This document shows, one piece after another, positions 48,364 through 59,199 of a stretch of DNA of 64,000 nt (position 1 is the stretch's first letter; every line of letters starts with the position of its first letter). Where the stretch lies: NCBI GenBank assembly GCA_964247055.1, contig OZ176050.1:9114001-9178000 (forward strand), given 5' to 3'. A program made the position numbers and the translations under genes. Under the pieces are notes generated by a model. That model worked only from the letters and a program-made list of their open reading frames with translations. It searched no databases and was not told the origin of the DNA. The DNA is from Paragordius varius. Its lineage: Eukaryota; Nematomorpha.

Positions 48364-49083
48364 TTAACATGATGAACATATCCATGATAAATTTTGCTGA
48401 GAAGAAGCGGGTAAACAACTAAAGTGAACTATAAATATATTGATATATTTTACCTGATTTACAACATTTTAAGCATGATGCTTTTTTGTCACTTCCAATT
48501 TCTAGATTACAGATTGAACATAAAACTTTGGACTTTGTTAAAGAATCAATAGAAATAGTATCATTATCGTCGTCATTATTTTGATTGTAAAGAGATAATA
48601 AAATATCTGCAGGATAAAGTTGTTCTTTTGGAATAGAAGAACAAGCTGAGTCAAACGGTAAATCTTTAAGCTCTTTGTTGCTATATCTATTTTTTATATG
48701 TATACATACCGTCTATATGAAGTGGTGTACTGTCCTGACTTTAAAGCAAATGGATATGGGTCGAATTTTACATTTCGGTATAAAAAAATTCTATTTTGAG
48801 GATAATGTATAGACTAAAAATAAAAGTAATAATAAAACCATAGTCTGCAAATCAAAATACGAGGCTGCTTCAGTCGCACGCTTTTTGTTCAATTTTTTAT
48901 TGTACTTGATGGTAGTTCTAATAGCTTTCTTAATTGTTGAAACTGCTTTATATTTTTCAAATAAAGGATTCTTTATTTTTAAAATAATATTACTATAGGG
49001 ACATCTGATTTCACTGAGAAATCTACACCATTAGGAGCTTCAGAATTCGAATTTTCGTCTAACTGCAATACCTCTTCATTCAT
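48364..49083 (-). CDS. PHF10/SAYP-like chromatin protein, short form
   Basis: PHF10 (BAF45a) and fly SAYP are PBAF remodelling subunits. There are five exons: 49083-48994, 48970-48839, 48813-48710, 48686-48454 and 48428-48364. The introns are 23, 25, 23 and 25 nt, and the product is 207 aa. The SAY-domain signature is clear: AIRTTIKYNKKLNKK, AASYFDLQT, then YPFALKSGQ and SYRRYSNKELKDLPFDS, matching the family pattern YP.AL.PGQF..YYKRYS..ELRYLP. A single C-terminal C4HC3 PHD finger follows: CSIC, CLKC, VHFSC and WICSSC at the stop. Human PHF10 has two PHD fingers and a longer N-terminus (498 aa), so this protein is reduced. The gene is head to head with RBM45, 18 bp between ATGs. No open frame here reaches 80 codons. 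Confidence 0.88.
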
Positions 49084-49101
49084 TTAATTGTCTGAAAAAA
49101 C
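49084..49101. promoter_or_regulatory. 18-bp gap between PHF10-like and RBM45 start codons
   Basis: Only 18 bases separate two divergent ATGs. Read toward PHF10, the stretch is ttttttcag then acaattaa, which looks like a 3' splice site just before the start codon. That gene may have an upstream exon inside RBM45 or receive a trans-spliced leader. RBM45 lacks a comparable site. Confidence 0.5.
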
Positions 49102-51357
49102 ATGGGAGAAGTTTCGCATAGCAGATTATTTATATCGGGTACCATGCTAGGGGATGAAGAAAAATTTCGCAAGGAATTTTCACCTTTTGGAACCATAAAA
49201 GATATTCAAATCATATTTAACAAAGAAACTAAAGAACCAAAAGGTTTTTATTATTATATTTTTAGGTATATGTTATATCCAATTTGAAAAGGCATCTCAA
49301 GCGGCTATTGCCATGGAAGCTTTAAACCATAAAGATATATTAGAAGCCACTAATGGCTTGATTGTATAGAAAATTAAAATTATTTAATAGGTAAAAATTG
49401 CCCAAGATAGAGCCGAACCTCGTATAACAGGAAATTTAAACGATGAAGATCGAATAATGCGCATCTTTATTATGGTTCCCTCGAACGAAGATCAGGAAAC
49501 AGTCGAAAAGCATTTTTCTCAATTCGCCAAAGTATGTTTTTCATCAATCATATTTTTTTAAAATTTATTTATATATATTATAAATCTAGGTAAAACAAGT
49601 CGTTATTCTTAAAAATAATCGCCGTCGCAATTCATCATCTTTTGCTTTTGTGCGCTTTTACAAAGCTAGTGACACGGCTTTAGCATTAGAACAATGCGAC
49701 CCAAGTATTATATAATTATTACCATTTCCGATATCGCAATAAGGTTTATGCCAATAATTATTTATTTTTTGAATTTGTATTTTAACCAAATACATCACAA
49801 ATTTATATGTTAAACGTTTTATTAGTACCTTTATATTTTAGAATCATATAATTTGGAATGGCTAAAAGTATCAGTATATATTAAAATAATAAATGCGATT
49901 AAAATATTTGAAACATTTTATTTTAATTTCTGCTATTAGATAAAAATAAAAAAATGGCTTTATTATCGAATATTGGCACGAAATAATTTAATGCGGAATT
50001 GATTTACAGGAAAACGCGACAACCATATTTTAATTTTTGACAATTTTAAAGGAAAAATATAAAATGAGCTTTTACCTTTTTCTACAGAAGATTTTCTCAA
50101 AATTTAAAATATTACTTTTGCGTCAAATTTACATAAAACACTTGGATTATGCAATAAAAGATTATATTTTACAATCTAAAACCAACATACATCGAATTTT
50201 TTAAAATTACGCTTGATATAAAATTTTTTTATTAAATTACCAATGTAAAAGTAGTACATAATTTTACATAACTTTCAATATATATTATTTAAATATATTT
50301 TTATTAAATACTAAAAAATTATATGTCCGAAAATTTTTATAAAATGTTGCCATTTTTTTGATTTCGGCTTTTGGGCGTCCAAAATATTTAAATTAAAAAA
50401 ATATCGATAGTTTTCATGCATCCATTTTTTACAAATATTTTTAATTTAAGGTTTTGTTAAAATCATACGCTCTTTGCGCTTTGGTGCAAACTAATTTTTT
50501 TTAATTAACTATAAGGCTATAATTGTTTTTTACGCGATTTATACACACATATATATTATTTAAACTTTTTACCACATGAATTCTTGAGTTATTTAAGAAT
50601 AAAAATTTAGAATATCAATCTAGGATTATCTTAATGATACACTAACACAAATAATATTTAGGCGCGTTCTTCAATTTATTTTATTCTATGTCATATAAAA
50701 CTGCCATTTTTTATTTTTGGTTAATGGGAAAAAAATTTAGTATTTAAAAGTATCCAACCGCATTTATTAATTCAATATTTATATAATATAGACATTAGAT
50801 ATTAATTGATACATAAGTTGTAAATATTTACCCCATTTTTATCGCCAAGTCTTATTCAGTAATTTTATGTATTTATACAATTGCCTAATATTTTACATGA
50901 ATATTTGCTAAACATTATAATTTTTCATTTTCCTTTTAGAATATAAGGCCATTTTTGGAAAGTTGCAGGATACAACGGATCGTGAAAGGGATCGTGATAG
51001 AGATAGAAGCCGCGGTAATTTTTACTGTACTGATAGCTAAATTTAATACTGCAATTTTTTATGCCCATATAACTAACCATAAGTACCCTTAATTTTAGTA
51101 GATTAATATATGACGAAATTATTTTAGAAAATAAATAATGTTTAAATATCTTTTATTTAAATGCAACTATTTGGTTATTGGTTATAAAAATAGGATTTTT
51201 TAATTTAAAAAGTTAAAATCAGTTTAAACCTAATAATCTATTTATACTAAAAAGGCAGGGATATTTATGCAATTAATTTAATAAAAATAATTGCTTTAAC
51301 TGTTTTTTTGAACGATCTTTTAACACTATTCAAATTTATATATCTTTTGTAAATATC

Positions 51358-51407
<50 letters not shown>

Positions 51408-54400
51408 TTACTTATTAACTTTTTATAGTGTTTTGATTAGGCAATACGATTAAATTTATTATTTTATACCTTTTAAATTATAAAATTATAATTAATTGAG
51501 TTAATTTATAATTAAGTGTTGAGCTGTTGTAAATGGATATTTATATGTTTTTGGAAAGATAATTGTCAATAAACTAAATTACAATGTCCTAGGTACAATG
51601 TCAATTAAGTTTATATAAAAATGAATCATGGTAGGGTGGCTTTGCCTACCAACATAAAATAAATATTAACATCAAGTTATCAAAAATTTTCCAACATATG
51701 ATTGATTACTAAACACGATTACCTATTAATTTACGTAACATTGTTTCGATATTAGATGGATAAAAACGTTTAAAAATATATTGTAAGAAATATATTTAAT
51801 GCATTGGATATCAATCACACAAATTTTAAATAATATTTTTCTGTAGGTCAAAATAGCCGAAGTAGTTATGGTGAGAATAATCGCCGATCACGATCACCTT
51901 ACGATCGTCGGGAACGAGGTTATGACAATGAAAATTACAGTGGCAGTAACAATTATTACAATGATTTATATGGATATACCGGGATGAATGCTGGTAAATT
52001 TATATATAAATAAGCCAAGTTTTTAGGGTGATTTGAATATTTAAATTATTATATTTTTTTATTTTAATCTGCCATAAATTTTTCATGTTAAATTTGTATA
52101 ATTTATTTCACTGAACTCTAGACAACGGAAATATATTTGGTTTTGGTAAAAGTAACCGAGAAAATGCTGAATTGAGAGTTACTACTATGGTACCTGTTAA
52201 CCCGATTTCAATAAATATTCTATTTGACATAGTCCCTGGTTTGCTGAATTTCTCTGTCATTTCAGAAGGTATTGATAAATACCATTTTATACGTTATAAA
52301 GAGGGCTTATCTAGAAATGCATGATTTAATGCAAAAACTTGGTTTTTTCGGCATTAATATCATTAAATAATATTTTTAATTTCTCGGTTGATTATTTGTT
52401 ATAATTTTTTTAAAAAGATTCTTAATTTAATAAATATTTCATTTAAATTGCATTTGTGTTAATCTTAAAATTTGTAATGGACCTAATTTATAACTTAAAC
52501 TTTGCGTTAAATTTAATATAAACATATGATTTTGCTACATCAATTTTAAATTGTTATAAATAATTAATCATATGCAAGAGACAGCATGTCTCGTCAACAC
52601 ACATTTATTGTGAAAAGCGTCAATTTATAACAGAAGTATATACTTTTATAACATTTTTTTGGTTGTTTAACAATAAAGTTTTGGATTTTAGTATATGATG
52701 AATAATATTTTTTTATATAATATATCAAGTGTGCTATTGTATCACTTATGAATCACATCAAGCAGCACGTTATGCAAGAGATAAATTACGTAATTTAGAA
52801 TATCCTCCCCCACATTTTATGATCATTGATATTGTTGGTGAGGACAATATGAATCCACCACAGGATGCCATGTAAATTTTGTTTTTTTATATTTTCTTCG
52901 GTTTTTAAATTAATATAACTTTGAAAATTATTTTTAATCAGAAAAGATGTGATCAATAAATAAAAAATGACAAAAGACTATTATGGATATGAGAGTTTAT
53001 AACACAAAAAAACAAATGACGTTTAAAAACGATAACTATTTTACCCAATTATTTTTTACATAAATTATTTGACTTACTTATATGACTATATTGTGTTGTT
53101 GTGATAAAGGACCAACTTTATGACTTGCATGAATTTCATGATGGGAATGACAAATAATCATAATGCAACATTTAGCGCCGGACTGCCTCAACCACTAATG
53201 ACCATTGGTATTGTTGGATTTACTTAAAAATCACACAAACAGTTTCATTTTTTTGAGTGTGTGACAGAGACCACGCTTTTATCAATAATCCTAATTTATT
53301 ATATTATAATTTTTTTGCTTATACTTTTTCCTCCTTTGTTATATTTACTTTTTTCAAAAATTATTTAATAGTACGTCTTGTTATATAACATATATGTATG
53401 TATATATTTTATTTAAAGACTCATTCGGTGGTGGTACGGAGTATAGAGATCATAACGAAATTAATTCTTCTGAACTTAAAAGATTAACCAAAGAACGCTT
53501 GTGGGTTATGGGTTTTCCGAAAATCCCGTCTATTTCATCTTTAATAAGTACATTTAGGTACATTAAACACATTTTTTTCTTATAATCTTAACGAATATTA
53601 AAGTTACTGAATAATTTTATTATAATTTACAGCAAATTCGGTCATCTCATAACTATTATACCAGCCAAAAGTCGAAATTATGCATATGTTCATTTTGGTT
53701 CGATTGATTCTGCCAATGAAGCTATGAGAGTTGTTGATAAGACTGTTATTGAGAACATGGAAATGAAGGTTAACATAACACTAGACAACAAATTTGGACT
53801 TTTTTTAAGTGCTATTTTTGTGTAAAAAATACATAAATAGTGTATATCTGAAAAAATTGGTCCAACACACCTAAGAATTTTTTTATTAAGGTTTGTTGAA
53901 AATTTTTGGCCCCGATTTAAGATTAAACCCGAAATTTTCAAAATTAAAAGTTTTAGATGTGATGTATTATATATTATTCGAAAGAGTGCGAAAAACTGTA
54001 TCTTTCGAATGGTGCTTAGTCATATAAAACAATCTGATATAAAAGTTATTTGAGTTTATATGGTCGAAATTTTCACAAGTCAAAAATTTTCAAGGACAAA
54101 CTAATTTAAAAATCATATAATTATATCAATATAATTATTGGGGTTAATTTAATTATAAAATTTGAAAAAAATCTTTGAAGAAACTTTTGGTTTGCTTTTT
54201 AAATAAAAATTATTATTATTGAAATTATTTTACCTAGTGAATACTAAAATGCATTGTTATAACTGTAAATTTAGTACATATAATGGTTATAAAAGATCAA
54301 TTAAAATTTTGAAATTATCTTTTTAAAGAAAATTATAATATTTATGAAACGGTAATTTTTTAAAATACAAAAAACTTAAAAATGGCTGTTTTGAATGACA

Positions 54401-54976
54401 TAAAAGCAATAAATAAGTTTTTTAATCAAAAAAGCTTTCCTGTGTTATCTTTACATTCATTGCTATCTACACAAAGTTTGAACTATTTTCCTCCATGATT
54501 TAAAAATATATTAATTAAGAAACGCTATCGTTTCGTGCGTTTCCCGCTTTCTATGCCCAATATTAACTACCGATGTAAACCTATTAGTATGCATATAGAG
54601 TTTTCGTTACTCTTTCGAATGATATATTACCAATGGGCATCAAATAAAAAATTTTTTTTAGTAAAATTGTGATAAAGAGGGTGCATAACCTAAAAAATCA
54701 AATTATAAAAAATTCTTAGGTGGAATATAATTTATCTCAGATTTACTGTTAAAATAATATATTAAATATCTGAAAATGCATAAAACTGGAGTGGCAGAAA
54801 AATTTGTTATCTAGTGTAAGTTAAATAAACATTTTAATAATATCTGGTGTATAGAAATGATATTATGAAGCGAATAATTTTTGTCAATTAATTTTTTTGC
54901 TTATATAAAATAGGTGATGATTGCTGAAGCTCCCCGTAACGGAAACGATGAAGATAGAAAACGTCGTCGTTCATAA
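49102..54976 (+). CDS. RBM45: RNA-binding protein RBM45
   Basis: This nuclear protein has RRM domains. There are twelve exons: 49102-49243, 49266-49363, 49391-49531, 49590-49704, 50940-51014, 51847-51993, 52122-52268, 52730-52871, 53110-53207, 53419-53557, 53633-53768 and 54914-54976. The product is 480 aa (human 476). The first two introns are 22 and 27 nt, and the others run from 58 to 1235 nt. RRM1 shows RLFISGTM and GICYIQF; RRM2 shows RIFIMVPSNEDQE and SFAFVRF; a third shows VTTMVPVNPISI, LFDIVPGL and CYCITYES; RRM4 shows RLWVMGFPKIP and NYAYVHFGSIDSANEA. The end DRKRRRS is a basic tail like the human one. Exon 5 adds an Arg-Asp run. In RRM3 about ten residues are shorter than in human, so a small exon in 52269-52729 may be missed. 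The last intron is almost entirely transposon A. Confidence 0.95.
53774..54820. mobile_element. TTAA-flanked transposon A (piggyBac-like MITE), 1047 bp
   Basis: The ends read cataacactagacaacaaat and, in complement, cttacactagataacaaatt. The host sequence ttaa lies directly outside both (53770-53773 and 54821-54824). A second nested inverted repeat, cacctaagaatttttt, mirrors aaaaaattcttaggtg at 54707-54722. TTAA targets are typical of piggyBac-type transposases. No transposase is encoded. It fills most of the last RBM45 intron and begins five bases into it. Confidence 0.8.
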
Positions 54977-54984
54977 TCTGTTTT

Positions 54985-54986
<2 letters not shown>

Positions 54987-55033
<47 letters not shown>
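54987..55033. repeat. (TA)n microsatellite after RBM45
   Basis: About 23 TA units start 10 bp after the RBM45 stop, so they lie in its 3' UTR. Similar runs are at about 51365-51403 (RBM45 intron), 61686-61724 (HUWE1 intron), 24682-24705 (STE24 intron), 22598-22617 and 48043-48056. Confidence 0.95.
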
Positions 55034-55038
<5 letters not shown>

Positions 55039-55097
55039 AATTATTGTTGTGAATTATTCTTCGTTATATATTAAATACTATCCTTTTATATTGCCTA

Positions 55098-55280
55098 ATG
55101 TCAACAAAGAAATATTCTAAGGAAATTATATATTCTTACAGGAAAATATATCAGGATTCTAGTGCTTTTGGTTTGGAGGCTTCGAGTAATATTAAAGAGT
55201 ATGTACACTATTTTGGTAATCGCTCGATGTTTGATATAGGAAAATTAGCGCACATTATGTTTGATAATTATTTTTGGTAA
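55098..55280 (+). CDS. Hypothetical ORF or exon, unidentified
   Basis: 60 codons start MSTKKYSKEIIYSYRKIYQ. The middle, SAFGLEASSNIKEYVHYFG then NRSMFDIGKLAH, looks more like protein than AT noise. The frame ends at a TG-gtaaaa, a possible donor. I found no matching acceptor downstream, where repeat E begins. No family was recognised. Confidence 0.25.
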   Translation: MSTKKYSKEIIYSYRKIYQDSSAFGLEASSNIKEYVHYFGNRSMFDIGKLAHIMFDNYFW

Positions 55281-55399
55281 AAACTAAATGCTTTATTCCA
55301 AAATTTATCATTAAAGTCAATGATATACTATATTAAAAAACCAATACTAAAATTTTAATTTTTAAATGTAAATCCGAATACTAGTTTTCCTAAATAAAC

Positions 55400-58290
55400 A
55401 AAGTAATGCCGAGATTGCGCCATAAAAATTTCAAATATTTGCTAAATTTTGACATTAAAAGAAAGTCTTTTTTGAAAAAAATGGATACTCTGTTCGAAAG
55501 TTTAAATTTTAACAAAAGTTTGTTTAAAGCGTACTTCATACCATTGAGGCATGATGGAAACGGTATAAAAACACTTTTTCTTTATAATTCAATGATGCTG
55601 AACCTTTTTATTACCTCAGATGATTTAAATCAGTGATACTCAAACCGCGGGCCGCATGCGGCCCTTAGAGTGCTCTAAAATTGCCCTATGACCATATTGA
55701 TACTTATATTATTTTTTTATTGATGAATTTATAAAATGCACATAAACGAATTTCCGTAGTTTTTATTTACCCAATTTGAATGTACAAAATTTCCTTACAT
55801 TAGAATGATTTCAAAATTTTGGCACATGTTTCTGTTTCTGTATTTTATTTTCTTTCCTATTTTGACATTTTTATTGCATTCCTTTTTTGTATTTAAGTAA
55901 CCATTACACTCAAGCTCCTTATACATATTCTTTTCATTGCTATCCTGCATCATTTTTTATAACTTATTCCCATAAAATATTTTTCAAAATAACATCATTT
56001 AATTGCGACCTGTTTTTTATATAATAATTCAAATTATATTCTTAAATTTTTCAAAAATTCTACATAATATATGAACATAAATTCAAAGGATGACATCTAA
56101 AATAAACGTAAATTATCCGATGAAAATCGCTTTTTAAAAAAGAATGGGATGAAAAATTCTTTGTCGTTCAAAATAAAAATGTTGTTAACTGTCATATATG
56201 TAAGGACAACATAATTATAAAAAAATATTGAAAGAAATTTTACAATCCATTTTCATAAATTACCTGAAAATCATGAGAAAAGAAACGAAAATATAAAAAG
56301 ATTAAGGAATTATAGGAATCTATTATGTCCATAGTTCCCAGGAAAAAGCTTTAATATTAGCTTCGTATGAAATTTGTATATTTTAGGAAAAAAATAACGT
56401 TTACTGATTCCCAACTAAAAAAAGAATGTAAATGATTGCACTTTTTTTGTTAATAAATTCCATAATAAAAATTAAATCATGAGGCAAATTAGAACAAATC
56501 AACTTTCTGATTGAAACCTGTGCTCGGCGCATTCAAGATATGTCTTAATATATTTTAACAATACATTATTAACTCTGAAAAACTGCAAATATTTTAATGC
56601 TATTGATTCTAGGACTGATATTAGTTCAACACCTCAATATGAGCTCTTCGTGAGATTTTGCAACGACAACATAATCAACGACGAATATTTAAAATTTTTA
56701 CCAATGAATAATACCACGAAAGAAAGTTTTCTCGAAATAATTAGCACTTTTTTCGATAATAATGGATTATAAAATTGGTGATCTGCACAGATGGCTGCAC
56801 TCTATGATTTGAATAAACAAATATTCCACTTTTAAAAACAAAAAAAATATTTTATCCTTTCGCTGCCTTATTCATCAGCAAAACTTGGTTTCGCGTGATG
56901 AATCACTTAATTCAGTAATTAAATCGGTTGTGGATATGATTAACCACATCCGTGGCAGAGAATTTACATCCCGTATATTTAAAAACCTTTTGAAAGATGT
57001 CCACAGTGAGTTTGATAATATTATTTGTACACCGGTAAGAGGTGGCTAAGCCTTGCAAAATATTAAATATATTTTTTGTTTTAAGTTAGGAAATTCTATT
57101 ATCATAAAGATAACAAAATTGACGAGGAAATTAATAGTGACAAATGGTGTTTTATTAGCCTACCTTTGCGACATTACTTACAAACTTAGTATTTTTAATA
57201 CAAGTCTTCAAGGGAGCAAAATAATAACCCAATTTGCTAATCAAATATTGCTTTTAAAGAAAAATTAATAATATATAATCCAGATTTTATAAATAAAACA
57301 CTCCCATATTTTCCAACATTTAAACTGATTCATGAAGAAAATATAGAATTTACCGCGGAGATTAACTTAATAATAGACAATCATTTAACATTTATATAAT
57401 GAGATGAAATTCAGATTTGAATTCAAAAATTGCTTAAAATCCATTAAAATCCATGGCATCCAATATTAAGGGATTTGAGCATTTCGTTTTTGATCAGGCG
57501 CATATCATTAAAGAATTCGTAGATTTCAAAAATGATTCCAATTTGGAGCCTATATTCAAGGACAATCATAGAGTAGAAAGATATGTAGAGTTTTGGTAAG
57601 ATGTGCCAAATAAATATGAATATATTAAAAATGCGTTCAGTTATCCTAACTGTTTTTCCCTCAACTTACGCGTGTGAGATGGCATATTTTAAAATGAAGT
57701 ATGTCAAGAATGCATACAGAAATCGCTTTACCGATCATATGGACTACGTATTAAGATTGGATTGTTATTGGTTAATATCAAAATATTTTAATTTTTTATA
57801 CTAAATGGTGCAAAGCGATTTTTAGTTGGATCATGCGATACGCAAAAAATTCGTGCTGATTTAGAGTATAAATATGTGCATATTTGTTAAATAGCTATGG
57901 AATATTTGCCATTATAAGGTTCATGGCCCTCGAAAAAAAAATATATTTTATTTGGCCCGTCAAATTATTTTGGTGAGTACCACTGATTTAAATACTCGTT
58001 CGTTATGTTAATAAATTGTTTTTTGCAAAAACTCTACCAAATTTAAAAGCAATGTAAAAAAAATCTCAGGTGATAGGCCAGTATCATTGAATTAAATAGA
58101 ATAAATGGTTATATAATATCATAAAATGTTTTATACCGTTTCCACGATGAAATACCATACGCTTCACCAAAATTTCGCTATAAATTAAAAGTTTAAGCAA
58201 AATATTAATTTCTCAAAAACAACTTATTTTGATGTAAATTTGGCATATATAGAATTTTCATCGCGCAATCTCGGCCCTTTCGAAACTTTA
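55400..58290. repeat. Foldback element E, split by a hAT transposon
   Basis: The left arm (about 55400-55630) holds gccgagattgcgccat, accattgaggcatgatgg, aaacggtataaaa and ttcaatgatgctgaacc. The right arm (about 57994-58290) holds their complements: gccagtatcattgaa, ttttataccgtttcc and gcgcaatctcgg. The axis lies where the hAT element sits, so the hAT landed in the loop. The frame at 55406-55636 is the left arm and not a gene. Confidence 0.8.
55631..57985 (+). mobile_element. hAT transposon, degraded transposase, intact ends, 2355 bp
   Basis: The ends cagtgatactcaaaccgcgg and, in complement, cagtggtactcaccaaaat are hAT-type. Both are flanked by atttaaat (55623-55630 and 57986-57993), a perfect 8-bp target duplication. 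Inside are broken pieces of a ZBED/GTF2IRD2-like transposase in order. An N-terminal KRKLSDENRFLKKEWDEKFF and CHICKDN (BED zinc region) comes first, then ICTDGCTL, SVVDMINHIRGREFTSRIF, and the C-terminal dimerisation block ACEMAYFKMKYVKNAYRNRF near 57670-57720. Many stops and shifts interrupt it. Perfect target duplications around a dead gene suggest insertion as an already non-autonomous copy or moderate age. Confidence 0.9.
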
Positions 58291-59199
58291 TGTAATAAAA
58301 CTTGCTCATTTTAGACTAATCCTAAAATTTTTAAGCTTTTGGAGTCCACATCTAAAATTAAAAATACCATAATATTCTTTTTATTTTTAAGTTAATAAAA
58401 AATTATAGTGTTTGGAATGAAGCATTTAGCATTTACCAAAAATATTATCTAACAAATCGCTCTTTGCCATTTTCTGATATGGAGCAGTTACGACAAATAT
58501 ATAAATACCTTTCTTTGATCACTTGTAAGGGCAAAAAGCACCATGATAATCTTAATATATTTTCCTATAAGAATATATATTTTTAATGATTTTTTTGTCG
58601 ACACTGTGTAAAGATGCAAAAACTTCATTGTAAATTGTTATATTGTTTTTTAACAGGTAATTAATCTGTGACAAAGATCTATTTGAAAAAGTATTTGTAA
58701 AAAACGATAATTTACATTTTAATAAATTTAAAATATTTTAGCTAAATTTAATTTTTCCAATATAATATAAAAGAGGTTGAAAATTTTATAATTATTGGCT
58801 TTGATTAATATATCTTAAAACGCTTCTCAACTATATATGCCCTTTAAGCTACAAAGCTTCAGTAAGTCGCATTCAGAGTCACTTTACTGAAATTAAGTTA
58901 ATACTCCATAAGTATTAATGAATAAAGTTTAAAATGCTCATTAAAAAAACAATCTAATTCTTTACTGGATCCGCTATTGAGTATCATTTGAGTTTTCTAG
59001 AAGTAATAAACATGAGATAGATCTCAAAATCCTTTATATTTTACATATTAGTTGAATTGAAAAGTTACTCCTGTAAATATGAAAATAGCTGTATCCTGTC
59101 ACCCGGTGCTGTAGCTAGTTAACATGGTTTTGATTACATTTTTATATTGCATTTGATTATTTATACATTTCCAATAAATTGCTTGAGCACTTTAATTTT
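58291..59199. repeat. Repeat E relic and AT-rich spacer
   Basis: About 58300-58520 shares with 43450-43680 the cacatctaaaatt, gcatttagcatttac and ttttctgatatggagca phrases. The rest shows nothing I can name. No gene. Confidence 0.45.

Noticed and set aside
52269-52340. RRM3 extension SEGIDKYHFIRYKEG by reading past the RBM45 donor
   Set aside because: It meets a stop with no usable donor before it. The donor at 52269 joins in frame to the next RRM3 strand, though a small missed exon remains possible.
55406-55636. 76-codon frame MPRLRHKNF...
   Set aside because: It is the left arm of foldback E, mirrored at 58120-58290.
57053-57804. Frames of 71 and 67 codons as separate genes
   Set aside because: They are pieces of the broken hAT transposase, bounded by the element's ends.
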